Of a DNA stretch of 64,000 bases, positions 42,930 through 51,952 are shown one piece after another (position 1 is the first letter of the stretch; each line of letters opens with the position of its first letter). This DNA comes from Nocardioides plantarum (GTDB taxonomy: Bacteria; Actinomycetota; Actinomycetes; Propionibacteriales; Nocardioidaceae): the NCBI RefSeq assembly GCF_006346395.1, contig NZ_VDMS01000001.1, forward strand, positions 1,550,001-1,614,000, in the 5' to 3' direction. A model generated the notes under the pieces. It had not been told where the DNA came from. It made no database searches and saw only the letters and a program-made list of their open reading frames with translations. The translations under genes and the position numbers were made by a program.

Positions 42930-43961
42930 TCAGCCCAGCGACTTGCCCGAGGAGCGCAGGTGCTCGCACGCCTCGACGACGCGCGCGGCCATGCCGGCCT
43001 CGGCGGCCTTGCCCCAGGCACGGGGGTCGTAGACCTTCTTGTTGCCGACCTCGCCGTCGATCTTGAGCACGCCGTCGTAGTTGGCGAGCATGTGGCCGGC
43101 GACCGGGCGGGTGAAGGCGTACTGGGTGTCGGTGTCGACGTTCATCTTGACCACGCCGTAGTCGAGTGCCTCGGCGATCTCCTCGGGCGAGGAGCCCGAG
43201 CCGCCGTGGAAGACGAGGTGGAACGGCTTGCTGCCCTCGTCGAGCCCGAACTCCTGGACGACCGCGGCCTGCGCGTCCCGCAGGACCGAGGGCCGCAGCT
43301 TGACGTTGCCGGGCTTGTAGACGCCGTGCACGTTGCCGAAGGTGAGCGCGGTCATGTAGTAGCCCTGCTCGCCGTAGCCCAGCGCCTTGGCGGTGGCGAT
43401 CGCGTCCTCGGGCGTGGAGTAGAGCTTGTCGTTGATCTCGGCCTCGACGCCGTCCTCCTCGCCGCCGACGACCCCGACCTCGATCTCGAGGATGATCTTG
43501 GCGGCGATGCACTTCTCGAGCAGCTCGGCCGCGATCGCGAGGTTGTCGTCGAGGGGGACCGCGGAGCCGTCCCACATGTGGGACTGGAAGAGCGGCGCCT
43601 GGCCGGCCTTGACCCGCTCGATCGACAGGTCGAGCAGGGGGCGGACGAAGCCGTCGAGCTTGTCCTGGGGGCAGTGGTCGGTGTGCAGGGCGATGTTGAC
43701 GGGGTAGTTCTTGGCGACCTCGGCGGCGTACGCCGCGAAGGCGACCGAGCCGCTGACCATGTTCTTGACCTGCGGGCCGGAGAGGTAGTCGGCGCCGCCG
43801 GTGGAGACCTGGATGATGCCGTCGCTGCCAGCCTCGGCGAAGCCCGCCAGGGCCGCGTTGAGCGTCTGCGAGGACGACACGTTGATGGCCGGGAACGCGT
43901 AGGCGGCGCCCTTGGCGGCATCGAGCATCTCGGCGTACTTCTCGGGGGTCGCGATAGGCAT
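42930..43961 (-). CDS. fba: Fructose-bisphosphate aldolase, class II
   Basis: Zinc aldolase of glycolysis and gluconeogenesis, 343 aa. N-terminal MPIATPEKYAEMLDAAKGAA is the class IIA form. The zinc/catalytic HTDHCPQDKLDGF, then EIEVGVVGGEEDGV and the phosphate-binding FHGGSGSSPEEIAEAL are all present. It cleaves fructose-1,6-bisphosphate to DHAP and GAP in the cytosol. ATG 43961 is chosen as the family start. It is divergent from the DUF2867 gene (66-bp gap) and followed by DUF3151. Confidence 0.97.
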   Translation of the reverse strand: MPIATPEKYAEMLDAAKGAAYAFPAINVSSSQTLNAALAGFAEAGSDGIIQVSTGGADYLSGPQVKNMVSGSVAFAAYAAEVAKNYPVNIALHTDHCPQDKLDGFVRPLLDLSIERVKAGQAPLFQSHMWDGSAVPLDDNLAIAAELLEKCIAAKIILEIEVGVVGGEEDGVEAEINDKLYSTPEDAIATAKALGYGEQGYYMTALTFGNVHGVYKPGNVKLRPSVLRDAQAAVVQEFGLDEGSKPFHLVFHGGSGSSPEEIAEALDYGVVKMNVDTDTQYAFTRPVAGHMLANYDGVLKIDGEVGNKKVYDPRAWGKAAEAGMAARVVEACEHLRSSGKSLG

Positions 43962-44027
43962 GCCCGAAACCTTAATCGCATCCGCCGACATCGGCGCCGG
44001 TCGATCAGCCCCGCGTAGCCTCGCGGC

Positions 44028-44540
44028 ATGCGCCGCGCCCGGACCCTGCACACCTCGCGACGCTCCGCCGTCGTCCCGCTCGGCCCCGCCGCGACGTGGG
44101 ACGTCGTCGCCAGCGGCCGGAGCGGACACCGGTGGTACGTCGACGCCGCACCCCTCGTCGTACGCCGCTGGATCGACCGCCTGGCGCTCGGCCCCGCGCT
44201 GCGCCGCGAGCCGCCCGGCCGCCCGCTGCTGGCGGCCGGCGACGAGGTCGGGTTCTGGAAGGTCACCGACGCCGACCGGGCGACCCGACACCTGGTGCTG
44301 GTGGCGCAGGTGCGCTCCCCGGGGCGGGTGACCCTCGAGGTCCGCGCCCGCCCCCACCACGAGGGCACCGAGGTCGAGCTCAGCGTCACGCTCAGCCCGC
44401 GCGGTCTGGTCGGGCGTGCCTACGAGCTCGTCGACCTGCCGGCGCGCGAGGCCGTGAGCGAGCTGCTGATGCTCCACCTGCTGACGATTCTCCGACGGCA
44501 TGACAACCCCGGGGCCGCAGGGACCGTAGACCAGGTGTGA
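44028..44540 (+). CDS. DUF2867/SRPBCC-like protein
   Basis: 170-aa soluble protein. The pattern WDVVASGRSGHRWYVDAAPL, VVRRWIDRLALGPALRR and GDEVGFWKVTDADRATRHL matches the DUF2867 domain, a START-like fold found after NmrA-type reductases; here it stands alone. Ligand or activity is unknown. Its stop overlaps the start of the next gene by 4 bp (GTGA), linking it to the sigma-factor operon downstream. Confidence 0.72.
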   Translation: MRRARTLHTSRRSAVVPLGPAATWDVVASGRSGHRWYVDAAPLVVRRWIDRLALGPALRREPPGRPLLAAGDEVGFWKVTDADRATRHLVLVAQVRSPGRVTLEVRARPHHEGTEVELSVTLSPRGLVGRAYELVDLPAREAVSELLMLHLLTILRRHDNPGAAGTVDQV

Positions 44541-45487
44541 ACGACACTCCCCCGTCTGACGGCCTCCGGGACCTGCTCGACTCCTCCTTCGGCGACGGCC
44601 CGGCCCATCGACCGCTCGACCAGGCGCTGGCCGGCGGGCGGCGTCGGCTGCTGCTGCGCCGGATCGCGTCCGGCGTGGCCGGGGTGGCGGTCGTGGGGGT
44701 GATGACGACGTCCGTCGCGCTCCTGGCCGGGGGGTCGCAGCCCTCTGCCGGCACCGACCCGGCGGCCTCGAGGTCCCCGAACCCCGGTGCCACGGACTGC
44801 CAGGACCTCGTCCCCGACTCGGACTGGTCCATGAGCTGGGACGACTCGTCGTCCTCGAGCGGCTCCGGATCAGCCTCGACGAGCACGACGGGTCCTGCCA
44901 CTCACGCGCCCTCGCCGGGCACCGAGGAGCAGCCCCCTGCCTACGGGAGCGAGCTGTCGCTCGGTCCCACCGAGGTCCCCACCTACGCATCGACGTCCGT
45001 GCCGGGGATCGAGGACATTCCCGAGGAGTGCCTCGAGCTCTTCACCACGACGGCGGGCACCTCCTCCTCGACGACCGGCTCGGTCTCGGAGCGTCACGGG
45101 CGCTCGGGCGACCTGGGAGCCGACGTCGACCTCGACAGCCACGGACGCCTGCACCACGCTGCCGGCGTCACCATCGAGCGCACGATCGACAACCCGCTCG
45201 ACTGGACCGCGCCCGACCACTCGGCCGCGGTCGAGCTCAGCGTCGACGGCGAGCCCACCTGGGCGCTGCTGACCTTCGTCAGGCTGACCGACGGCTGCGG
45301 CTCCTGGACGACCTCCACCGCCTCCCCTCTCGAGGGCGAGAGCCTGGAGGACTGGGTGGCCGAGCGCCGGCAGGACGTCGAGGCCGACGGGGCCCACGAG
45401 GCCGATGGGGCCAGCTGCTCCTCCTCGGTCACCTCGACCCGGGGCACGTCGAGCCAGCCCGAGCCCGCAGCGGAGCCGACCCCATGA
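44537..45487 (+). CDS. Single-TM protein, likely anti-sigma or sigma partner
   Basis: 316-aa membrane protein: cytoplasmic ~40 residues (GLRDLLDSSFGDGPAHRPLD, then GGRRRLLLRR), one TM (~44-64), and a long Ser/Thr/Asp-rich extracellular part. No zinc-binding HxxxCxxC anti-sigma motif is present. It overlaps the sigma gene downstream by 4 bp. In actinobacteria SigE-family sigma genes are often paired with such membrane proteins, so an anti-sigma role is inferred from context only. Confidence 0.7.
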   Translation: MNDTPPSDGLRDLLDSSFGDGPAHRPLDQALAGGRRRLLLRRIASGVAGVAVVGVMTTSVALLAGGSQPSAGTDPAASRSPNPGATDCQDLVPDSDWSMSWDDSSSSSGSGSASTSTTGPATHAPSPGTEEQPPAYGSELSLGPTEVPTYASTSVPGIEDIPEECLELFTTTAGTSSSTTGSVSERHGRSGDLGADVDLDSHGRLHHAAGVTIERTIDNPLDWTAPDHSAAVELSVDGEPTWALLTFVRLTDGCGSWTTSTASPLEGESLEDWVAERRQDVEADGAHEADGASCSSSVTSTRGTSSQPEPAAEPTP

Positions 45488-45975
45488 GCACCACCCGCGA
45501 CGCCGAGTTCACCGAGTTCGTCACGGCCCGCCAGACCCACCTGCGCCGCATCGCGTACGCCGTCTGCGGCGACTGGAACCGCGCCGACGACGTCCTGCAG
45601 ACCGCGCTCACCAAGCTGTACGTCGCGTGGCCGCGACTGCGCCGAGACGGGCGCGAGGAGGCCTACGTGCGCCAGATCATCGTGCGGACCGACATCGACG
45701 AGCACCGACGGCCGTCGCGGCGCGAGCAGCCGGGGCTCGACGGTCACGACGGCGCAGCCCGTGCGGAGCTCCCGGTCGAGGAGCGCAGCGCGCTGTTCGA
45801 CGCCCTCCAGGCGCTCCCGGTGATGCAGCGCAAGACGGTGGTGCTACGGCACTGGCTGGGGCTGTCGGTCGAGGAGACGGCCGCCGAGCTCCGCATCTCG
45901 ACGGGCACCGTCAAGAGCCACACCTCGCGCGCGATCGCGGCTCTCCAGGTCGGGCTCAGCAGCAGCGAGGTCTGA
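45484..45975 (+). CDS. SigE-family (ECF) RNA polymerase sigma factor
   Basis: 163-aa ECF sigma factor of the SigE family. Region 2 is DAEFTEFVTARQTHLRRIAY, GDWNRADDVLQTALTKLYV; region 4 is LPVMQRKTVVLRHWLGLSVE with the HTH TAAELRISTGTVKSHTSRAI. The length matches the family. ATG 45484 overlaps the upstream partner gene (ATGA). It is followed after 102 bp by two secreted Septum_form proteins, possible targets of this factor (inference). Confidence 0.93.
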   Translation: MSTTRDAEFTEFVTARQTHLRRIAYAVCGDWNRADDVLQTALTKLYVAWPRLRRDGREEAYVRQIIVRTDIDEHRRPSRREQPGLDGHDGAARAELPVEERSALFDALQALPVMQRKTVVLRHWLGLSVEETAAELRISTGTVKSHTSRAIAALQVGLSSSEV

Positions 45976-46077
45976 GACGCCAGTCACCTTCGTACGACGA
46001 TCGCGCGGTTCGGCTGCGCGGGTCGGCGGTCCTCACTTACGGTCCGCTCAATCCCGGACCGACCTGAAGGACATCTC

Positions 46078-46833
46078 GTGACCCGCTCCCCCCTGCGCGC
46101 CCTCCTCGGCGCGCTGCTCGCCGCTGCCGTCACCGGCTCGGTGCTCACCGCCTCGATCACCTCGCCCGCTGACGCGGCGACCCCCCAGCCCGAGGTCGGC
46201 GACTGCCACTCGCTCACCCTTGCCGAGTCGGAGTACGTGACCGACCCCGACCCCCGGACCTCCTGCGAGCGTAAGCACACCTCGCGCACCTTCGCCGTCA
46301 AGACGGTGAAGGCCTCGGCGTTCCGCGACAACGACACGATCCTGTCGACCAGCGTGCGGGTCTGCAGCCCGGCCTTCGCCCGGGCCACCTCGGCCTCGGA
46401 GAACACCCGCGAGATGTCGGCCTACAGCTACTCCTTCTTCGCCCCCACCAAGGCCCAGATCAAGGCCGGCGCGCGCTGGATCCGCTGCGACATCGTGCTG
46501 CGCGGCGGCACCAGCCTGCTCGCCCTGCCCACCGACGACGAGCCCGCCCTCACCACCGCCAAGCTGCCGTCGAGCGTGGCCAAGTGCCTGCAGCTCACCG
46601 ACACGGCCTACCGCATCACGGCCTGCACGGTGCGCCACAACTACCGCGCCCGCGGGACCGTCAAGGTCGCCGGCGACGACTACCCGGGACGCGGGCACCT
46701 GAACCGCATCGCCCGCAGCCGCTGCCCCGGCGTCGCCGGGACGAAGTACTGGTACGCCCACTGGCCGAGCAAGGTCGGCTGGCAGGTCGGCGGCGAGCGA
46801 CGCATCGTCTGCTTCGGCTACACCAGCAACTAG
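46078..46833 (+). CDS. Secreted septum-formation-family protein, copy A
   Basis: 251-aa exported protein. The signal peptide MTRSPLRALLGALLAAAVTG ends near ADAATP. The mature part has two Septum_form-like halves with paired cysteines: VGDCHSLT...SCERKHTSRTFAV and KCLQLTDTAYRITACTVRHN, and a GARWIRCDIVL core. The family name comes from an actinobacterial domain; a direct role in septation is not shown. GTG start at 46078, with AAGGACATCTC just upstream. It is a tandem paralogue of the next gene, about half identical by eye. Confidence 0.82.
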   Translation: MTRSPLRALLGALLAAAVTGSVLTASITSPADAATPQPEVGDCHSLTLAESEYVTDPDPRTSCERKHTSRTFAVKTVKASAFRDNDTILSTSVRVCSPAFARATSASENTREMSAYSYSFFAPTKAQIKAGARWIRCDIVLRGGTSLLALPTDDEPALTTAKLPSSVAKCLQLTDTAYRITACTVRHNYRARGTVKVAGDDYPGRGHLNRIARSRCPGVAGTKYWYAHWPSKVGWQVGGERRIVCFGYTSN

Positions 46834-46876
46834 CCACCAGCCCCCACCACCAGCCACCCGATCTCAAGGACATCTC

Positions 46877-47623
46877 GTGACCCGCTCCCCCCTGCGCGCC
46901 CTCGTCGGCGCGCTGCTCGCCGCCGCCGTCACCGGCTCGGTGCTCACCGCCTCCCTCACCTCGCCGGCTGACGCCGCGACTCCCAAGCCCGAGGTCGGCG
47001 ACTGCCACTCGCTCACCTACGTCGAGAGCCGCCAGGCCAGCGACACCGACCCGCGGATCTCCTGCGAGCGCACGCACACCTCGCGCACCATCGCGGTGAA
47101 GAACCTCCCGGGCTCGTCGTTCCACGACGCCACGACGCTCGCCAAGGCGGGCTACCGCGCCTGCGCGCCCGCGCTCGCCACCGAGCTGGGCAGCTCGGCC
47201 TCGGCGCGCGCCCAGTCGGCGTACGACTTCGTCTACTTCGCCCCGACGAAGGCGGAGATCAAGGCCGGTGCCCGCTGGGTCCGCTGCGACGTCGTGCTGG
47301 TCGGCGTCAAGACCTTCCTGGCTCTCCCGGCCGCGAAGACGCCGGCGCTGGGCGCGGCGCCCCACACCGCCAGGCTCGCCCGGTGCATCCGGGCCACCAG
47401 CAAGGCCGTCGACTTCACGGCCTGCAGCACCACGCACAACTACCGAGCCCAGGGCACCGTGACGGTCTCCGGCTCGAAGTACCCCGCCCGCAGCCGCTTC
47501 CTCAAGATCGCGGCCCAGCGCTGCCCCGCCATCGCCGGCGAGGGGTCGTACTCGAGCTGGCCGAGCCAGTGGGGCTGGGTGCTCGGCAAGGAGCGCCAGC
47601 TGGTCTGCTACGGCCGCGACTGA
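46877..47623 (+). CDS. Secreted septum-formation-family protein, copy B
   Basis: 248-aa paralogue of the preceding gene. The signal peptide and ribosome-site region are almost identical at the DNA level (AAGGACATCTCGTGACCCGC repeated), while the mature part has diverged (ISCERTHTSRTIAVKNLPGS, RWVRCDVVLVGVKTFLALP, CSTTHNYRAQGTVTV). All main cysteines are kept. It starts 43 bp after copy A stops. This is a recent tandem duplication with faster change in the exported part. Confidence 0.82.
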   Translation: MTRSPLRALVGALLAAAVTGSVLTASLTSPADAATPKPEVGDCHSLTYVESRQASDTDPRISCERTHTSRTIAVKNLPGSSFHDATTLAKAGYRACAPALATELGSSASARAQSAYDFVYFAPTKAEIKAGARWVRCDVVLVGVKTFLALPAAKTPALGAAPHTARLARCIRATSKAVDFTACSTTHNYRAQGTVTVSGSKYPARSRFLKIAAQRCPAIAGEGSYSSWPSQWGWVLGKERQLVCYGRD

Positions 47624-47642
47624 CGGTCGAACCCGCTAGCCA

Positions 47643-48359
47643 CTAGCCCCGCCAGGCGTCGCCGCCGAGGTCGGCGTGCACCCGGATCCACGAGTGCATG
47701 GCGATCGCGGCGGCGGCCGAGGCGTTGATCGAACGGGTCGAGCCGAACTGCGCGATCGAGAACGTCCCGGCGCACACCTCCCGCGCCCCGTCGGAGAGGC
47801 CCGGTCCCTCCTGCCCGAACAGCAGGCAGGTCCGGCGCGGCAGCACCGTCGTCTCGAGCGGCTGGGAGCCGGGCAGGTTGTCGATGCCCCAGAGCGCGGT
47901 CGGCTCCGCCAGCGTGTCGAGGTACGCCGCCAGGTCGGCGACCGTGGGGTGGTGGCGCACGTGCTGGTAGCGGTCGGTCACCATCGCGCCGCGCCGGTTC
48001 CAGCGTCGCTCCCCGACGATGTGGACCTCGGCGGCCAGGAACGCGTTGGCGGTGCGCACGATGGTGCCGATGTTGAAGTCGTGCTGCCAGTTCTCGATCG
48101 CGACGTGGAAGTCGTGGCGTCGGGTGTCGAGGTCGGCGCGGATCGCGTCCATCGTCCAGTAGCGGTAGCGGTCGACGACGTTGCGCCGGTCGCCCTCGGC
48201 GAGCAGCGCGGCGTCGTACACCTCGCTGCCCGGTCCGCTGGGCCAGGAGCCCGACCAGGGGCCCACCCCGACCTCCACCGGTCCGTGCGGCATCGGGTCG
48301 TAGGGGGCCCTCACCTCAGGGTCACCGGCCCGGGTGCTCTCAGGGTCGGTCGCCGCCAC
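47643..48359 (-). CDS. TrmH-family (SpoU) RNA methyltransferase
   Basis: 238-aa SPOUT-class methyltransferase. An N-terminal extension (~90 aa) leads into FHVAIENWQHDFNIGTIVRTANAF (motif 1, in pieces IENWQHDFN and GTIVRTANAF), then CLLFGQEGPGLSD (motif 2) and STRSINASAAAAIAM (motif 3), which forms the trefoil-knot SAM site. It should 2'-O-methylate an rRNA or tRNA ribose. In M. tuberculosis a like gene (Rv0380c) lies just upstream of pyrE, the same order as here. The target nucleotide is not determinable. Confidence 0.9.
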   Translation of the reverse strand: MAATDPESTRAGDPEVRAPYDPMPHGPVEVGVGPWSGSWPSGPGSEVYDAALLAEGDRRNVVDRYRYWTMDAIRADLDTRRHDFHVAIENWQHDFNIGTIVRTANAFLAAEVHIVGERRWNRRGAMVTDRYQHVRHHPTVADLAAYLDTLAEPTALWGIDNLPGSQPLETTVLPRRTCLLFGQEGPGLSDGAREVCAGTFSIAQFGSTRSINASAAAAIAMHSWIRVHADLGGDAWRG

Positions 48360-48390
48360 GGCCGCACCTTACGGGAGGTACCGTTGGGGA

Positions 48391-49143
48391 GTGGTGATCC
48401 CCGGTGTGGCCGAGCTGACCCCGATGCTCCTGGGGATCAAGTGGCTCGATCCCGAATGGCTGCAGCACGAGTACGGCTCGGCGTTCATCTGGATCGCGCT
48501 CGGCATCGTGTTCGTCGAGTGCGGCCTCTTCTTCCCGTTCCTGCCGGGTGACACGCTGCTTTTCGCCCTGGGGCTGTTCATCGCCGGCAGCGACGCCACC
48601 GGCTACTCGGTGTTCGGCATCAGCAACGAGCCCGTCGAGCTGGTGATCGCGATGCTGCTGCTCACCGTCTCGGCGTTCGCAGGCAACGTCGCCGGCTACG
48701 AGATCGGCCGCAAGCTCGGGCCCCCGCTCTACGAGCGCAACGGCCGCATCCTGAAGAAGAAGTACTTCGACAACACCAGCGCCTTCTTCGAGAAGCACGG
48801 CAGCAAGGCCCTGGTCATCGGCCGGTTCGTGCCGTTCGTGCGCACCTACATCACCGTCGTCGCCGGGGTCACCCAGATGGAGCGCCGTCGCTTCTTCGTG
48901 TGGAGCGCGATCGGGGCGGTGCTGTGGATCCTGTCGATCACGCTGCTCGGCTACTTCCTCGGTGCGGCGTTCCCGTGGCTCGGCAACAACATCGACTACG
49001 TCACGGTCGCGATCCTCGCGTTCACCGTGGTGCCGCTGGTCTACGAGTGGTTCAAGCACCGCCACCACCAGGACGACCACCACGACGACCACCAGGTCGC
49101 CGACCCGATCGCCGACGAGTTCCCCGGGACCGTCGAGGCCTGA
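48391..49143 (+). CDS. DedA/SNARE-associated (VTT) family membrane protein
   Basis: 250-aa polytopic membrane protein of the DedA family: VECGLFFPFLPGDTLLFALG (re-entrant FLPGD motif), GNVAGYEIGRKLG, FFEKHGSKALVIGRFVPFVRT with the conserved R-F-P-x-x-R, and a late GYFLG helix. Such proteins act in phospholipid (undecaprenyl-phosphate) flipping and membrane homeostasis. The His/Asp-rich C-terminal tail (HRHHQDDHHDDHQ) could bind metal. GTG start at 48391. It ends exactly where the convergent pyrE ends. Confidence 0.9.
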   Translation: MVIPGVAELTPMLLGIKWLDPEWLQHEYGSAFIWIALGIVFVECGLFFPFLPGDTLLFALGLFIAGSDATGYSVFGISNEPVELVIAMLLLTVSAFAGNVAGYEIGRKLGPPLYERNGRILKKKYFDNTSAFFEKHGSKALVIGRFVPFVRTYITVVAGVTQMERRRFFVWSAIGAVLWILSITLLGYFLGAAFPWLGNNIDYVTVAILAFTVVPLVYEWFKHRHHQDDHHDDHQVADPIADEFPGTVEA

Positions 49144-49680
49144 TCAGCCCCGGGCCACCGCGTCGAGGTCGGCGCGGGTGAGCACGGCACGCACCTCGAG
49201 GCCGACGTCGGCCAGCGGGTTCTCGCCCTCGGGCGAGCGGTCGATCGCGCACACGACGACCTCGACGATCGCGCCGCCCTCGCGCAGCGCCCGGGTGGCG
49301 TCGCGCACGGCGCCGCCGGTGGTGATGACGTCCTCGATCAACGTGACCCGCCTGCCGTCGTACGACGGGCCCTCGGCGAGCTTGGCCGTGCCGTAGGTCT
49401 TGGCCTCCTTGCGCACGAAGAGCGCGGGGGTGCCGGTGATGCCCGAGACCGAGGTGGCCAGCGGGATGCCACCCATCTCGAGGCCGCCGAGCAGGTCGGT
49501 GTCATGGGGGACGAGCTGGATCATCTCGCGCGCGACGCGCGCCAGCAGGAGCGGATCGGCCTCGAAGAGGTACTTGTCGAAGTAGGTGTCGGAGACCTGC
49601 CCGGAGCGGAGCGTGAACTCCCCCGTCAGGCGGCACGTGGCGTCGATGTCGGCAGCGAGCGAGTCGTCCGTGGTGGTCAC
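49144..49680 (-). CDS. pyrE: Orotate phosphoribosyltransferase
   Basis: Pyrimidine enzyme converting orotate and PRPP to OMP, 178 aa from GTG 49680. The PRPP loop is RVTLIEDVITTGGAV. An N-terminal FTLRSGQVSDTYFDKYLFEA and the flexible-loop-like FVRKEAKTYGTAKLAEG are family features. The upstream frame is open, but GTG 49680 gives the usual length. It is convergent with DedA with no gap. Confidence 0.96.
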   Translation of the reverse strand: MTTTDDSLAADIDATCRLTGEFTLRSGQVSDTYFDKYLFEADPLLLARVAREMIQLVPHDTDLLGGLEMGGIPLATSVSGITGTPALFVRKEAKTYGTAKLAEGPSYDGRRVTLIEDVITTGGAVRDATRALREGGAIVEVVVCAIDRSPEGENPLADVGLEVRAVLTRADLDAVARG

Positions 49681-49699
49681 GCCTGAGAGGCTAGCGAGC

Positions 49700-50860
49700 A
49701 TGGTCGCCTCCCGCCTGCACGGCATCCCACCGACGGTCTTCGCCGAGATGTCGGCGCTCGCGCTGCGCACCGGCTCGGTCAACCTGGGCCAGGGCTTCCC
49801 CGACGAGGACGGACCTTCCGAGGTCGTCGCGGCCGCCGTCGCGGCGCTGGAGGGCGGCGCCAACCAGTACGCCCCCGGCATCGGCGTCCCCGCGCTGCGA
49901 CGGGCGGTGGCCGACCACCAGCGTCGCCACTACGGCCTCGAGCTCGACCCCGACACCCAGGTCGCGATCACCACCGGCTGCACCGAGGCCGTCGCCGCCG
50001 CGCTGCTCGGCCTGGTCGAGCCGGGCGACGAGGTCGTCGTCCTCGAGCCCTACTACGACTCCTACCCGGCGATGCTGCAGATGGCCGGCGGCGTACGACG
50101 CCCGGTCACCCTGCGCTCGCCCGACTTCCGCATCGACCTCGACGAGCTCCGGGCGGCGGTCACCCCGCGCACCCGGTTCGTGCTGCTCAACACCCCGCAC
50201 AACCCGACCGGCACGGTGCTGACCCGCGCCGAGGTCGAGGCGGTGGCGGCGCTGGCGATCGAGCACGACCTGACGGTCATCACCGACGAGGTCTACGAGC
50301 ACCTGGTCTTCGAGGGGTCCGAGCACGTGCCGATCGCGACGCTGCCGGGCATGGCCGAGCGCACGCTGACCCTGTCGAGCATCGGGAAGTCCTACTCGTT
50401 CACCGGCTGGAAGGTCGGCTGGGCGACCGGGCCGGCCCACCTCGTCAGCGCGGTGGTCGCGGCCAAGCAGTGGCTGACCTTCACCTCCGGCGCCCCGCTG
50501 CAGCCGGCGGCCGCGGTCGCCCTGGCCGAGCACCCCGGCTGGCCGCTGGCCCTGCGCGACGACCTGCAGCAGCGCCGCGACCTGCTCGTCTCCGGGCTCA
50601 TCGCCGCGGGCCTGCCGACCACGACCCCGCAGGGCACCTACTTCGCCACCTCCGACGTGCGCGACCTCGGCTGGGACGACGGCCTCGCGTTCTGCCTGGC
50701 CCTGCCCGAGCGCGCCGGCGTGGTCGCCATCCCCGCCCAGGTGTTCTACGACGACCCGCACGGGCCCGGGCGGCACCTGGTGCGATGGGCGTTCTGCAAG
50801 CGGCGCGAGGTGCTCACCGAGGCCGTGGCGCGACTGACGGCCGCCGACCTCGACCGCTGA
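49700..50860 (+). CDS. PLP-dependent aminotransferase, class I/II (DapC-like)
   Basis: 386-aa fold-type I aminotransferase. GFPDEDGPSEVVAAA and NQYAPGIGVPALRRAV form the N-terminal part. The PLP Lys lies in SSIGKSYSFTGWKVGW, preceded by ITDEVYEHLVF (the Asp/Tyr pair that contacts PLP) and NTPHNPTGTVLT. GQGFPDEDGP and GKSYSFTGWKVG resemble the succinyldiaminopimelate/kynurenine aminotransferase group (DapC, Rv0858c). Lysine biosynthesis is possible but not shown by neighbours. ATG 49700, divergent from pyrE by 19 bp. Confidence 0.88.
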   Translation: MVASRLHGIPPTVFAEMSALALRTGSVNLGQGFPDEDGPSEVVAAAVAALEGGANQYAPGIGVPALRRAVADHQRRHYGLELDPDTQVAITTGCTEAVAAALLGLVEPGDEVVVLEPYYDSYPAMLQMAGGVRRPVTLRSPDFRIDLDELRAAVTPRTRFVLLNTPHNPTGTVLTRAEVEAVAALAIEHDLTVITDEVYEHLVFEGSEHVPIATLPGMAERTLTLSSIGKSYSFTGWKVGWATGPAHLVSAVVAAKQWLTFTSGAPLQPAAAVALAEHPGWPLALRDDLQQRRDLLVSGLIAAGLPTTTPQGTYFATSDVRDLGWDDGLAFCLALPERAGVVAIPAQVFYDDPHGPGRHLVRWAFCKRREVLTEAVARLTAADLDR

Positions 50861-51907
50861 TCAGGGTTGCTTGCGCCCGGCGAACCACGCGGCCGCGTCG
50901 CCGCGCAGCAGGAGCACCGCGACGGCGATGCACGCGCAGGTGACGACGACCGGAAAGACGGCCAGGACCGCCACGAGGCTGACCAGGGCGGCACCGATCG
51001 CGGACACCACCAGGGCGATCCGGGCACCGTTGCTGCCGCGCACCGTGAGCACCGCGAGCGCGATGGCGGCCAGGCTCCACACGACGCACAGCACGACGGC
51101 ACCGATCAGCACACCGGTCACCGACGAGGCCTCGACGTCGCCGTACGCCGGCTGCGAGGCGAGCTCGTCGGCGACCTCCTTCTCGAAGGCCGACCGGTCG
51201 CCCAGCACGAAGAGCAGCACGACGCTCAGCACCGACAGCACGATCGCCGAGCTCACGACCGTGACGATCGCGGCGCCGGTGACGACACCGGGTCGCGCGG
51301 CCCTGGCCGCGGGCGCGGGCTGGTAGGGGTGCGGCCACGCGGCCTGCGGCGGCGGTGCGTACGACGCGATGGCGGCCGCCCGGGCCGGCGCCTCGGGCGC
51401 GGCGGGAGGAGCCGGCGGGGACGACGGGGCAGCGGGCGGCTGCTGGGCCGTGCGGCCGGGCCGGCGGTCCGGGACCGGGGCGACCTTGCCGTCGAACCAC
51501 TCCCTGGTCGGCGACCGCCACAGCAGCAGGACGGAGACCGCGAGGACCCCGGGCAGCAGCGCGGTCACCGCGTAGCCGGCCAGGAGCGCGATCGGCGCGA
51601 GCACGCTGAGCGCGAGCCGCGCACCCCGGTCGCGCTGGAGGACCCGCCAGCCGAGGTAGCCGGTCACGACGCTCAGGGCGGCGGCCACGATGCACAGGAT
51701 CCGCAGGGTGGTCTGCCAGCCGTCGGCGGTCAGCCCGATCCAGGACCCCTGGGTGTCGACGAAGCGCTGCGCCTCCTCCTGGGCCTCGATCGAGCCGAGC
51801 GAGGAGGTCCGGTCGAACGCGAGCAGCAGGATCATCACCGAGGACACCAGCACCGCCCCGCCGAGGAAGGTCGCCTGGGGTGGTCGCGGCAGTGCTGTGT
51901 CGCTCAC
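50861..51907 (-). CDS. Multi-TM protein with Pro-rich loop, unknown function
   Basis: 348-aa membrane protein. Four TM segments (~15-130) are followed by a ~80-residue Pro/Ala-rich cytoplasmic loop (APVPDRRPGRTAQQPPAAPS onward) and four more (~205-335). Short similar motifs occur at the ends of both halves (LLLWRSPTREWFDGK versus LLLRGDAAAWFAGRK), which suggests internal duplication. The family is not recognised. Its stop abuts that of the aminotransferase, and clpB ends 45 bp upstream of its start region on the same strand. Confidence 0.7.
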   Translation of the reverse strand: MSDTALPRPPQATFLGGAVLVSSVMILLLAFDRTSSLGSIEAQEEAQRFVDTQGSWIGLTADGWQTTLRILCIVAAALSVVTGYLGWRVLQRDRGARLALSVLAPIALLAGYAVTALLPGVLAVSVLLLWRSPTREWFDGKVAPVPDRRPGRTAQQPPAAPSSPPAPPAAPEAPARAAAIASYAPPPQAAWPHPYQPAPAARAARPGVVTGAAIVTVVSSAIVLSVLSVVLLFVLGDRSAFEKEVADELASQPAYGDVEASSVTGVLIGAVVLCVVWSLAAIALAVLTVRGSNGARIALVVSAIGAALVSLVAVLAVFPVVVTCACIAVAVLLLRGDAAAWFAGRKQP

Positions 51908-51952
51908 GCCGTCCAGTGTCCCAGGCGCCCCCCAACCTCGGGCAGGCGGTGA

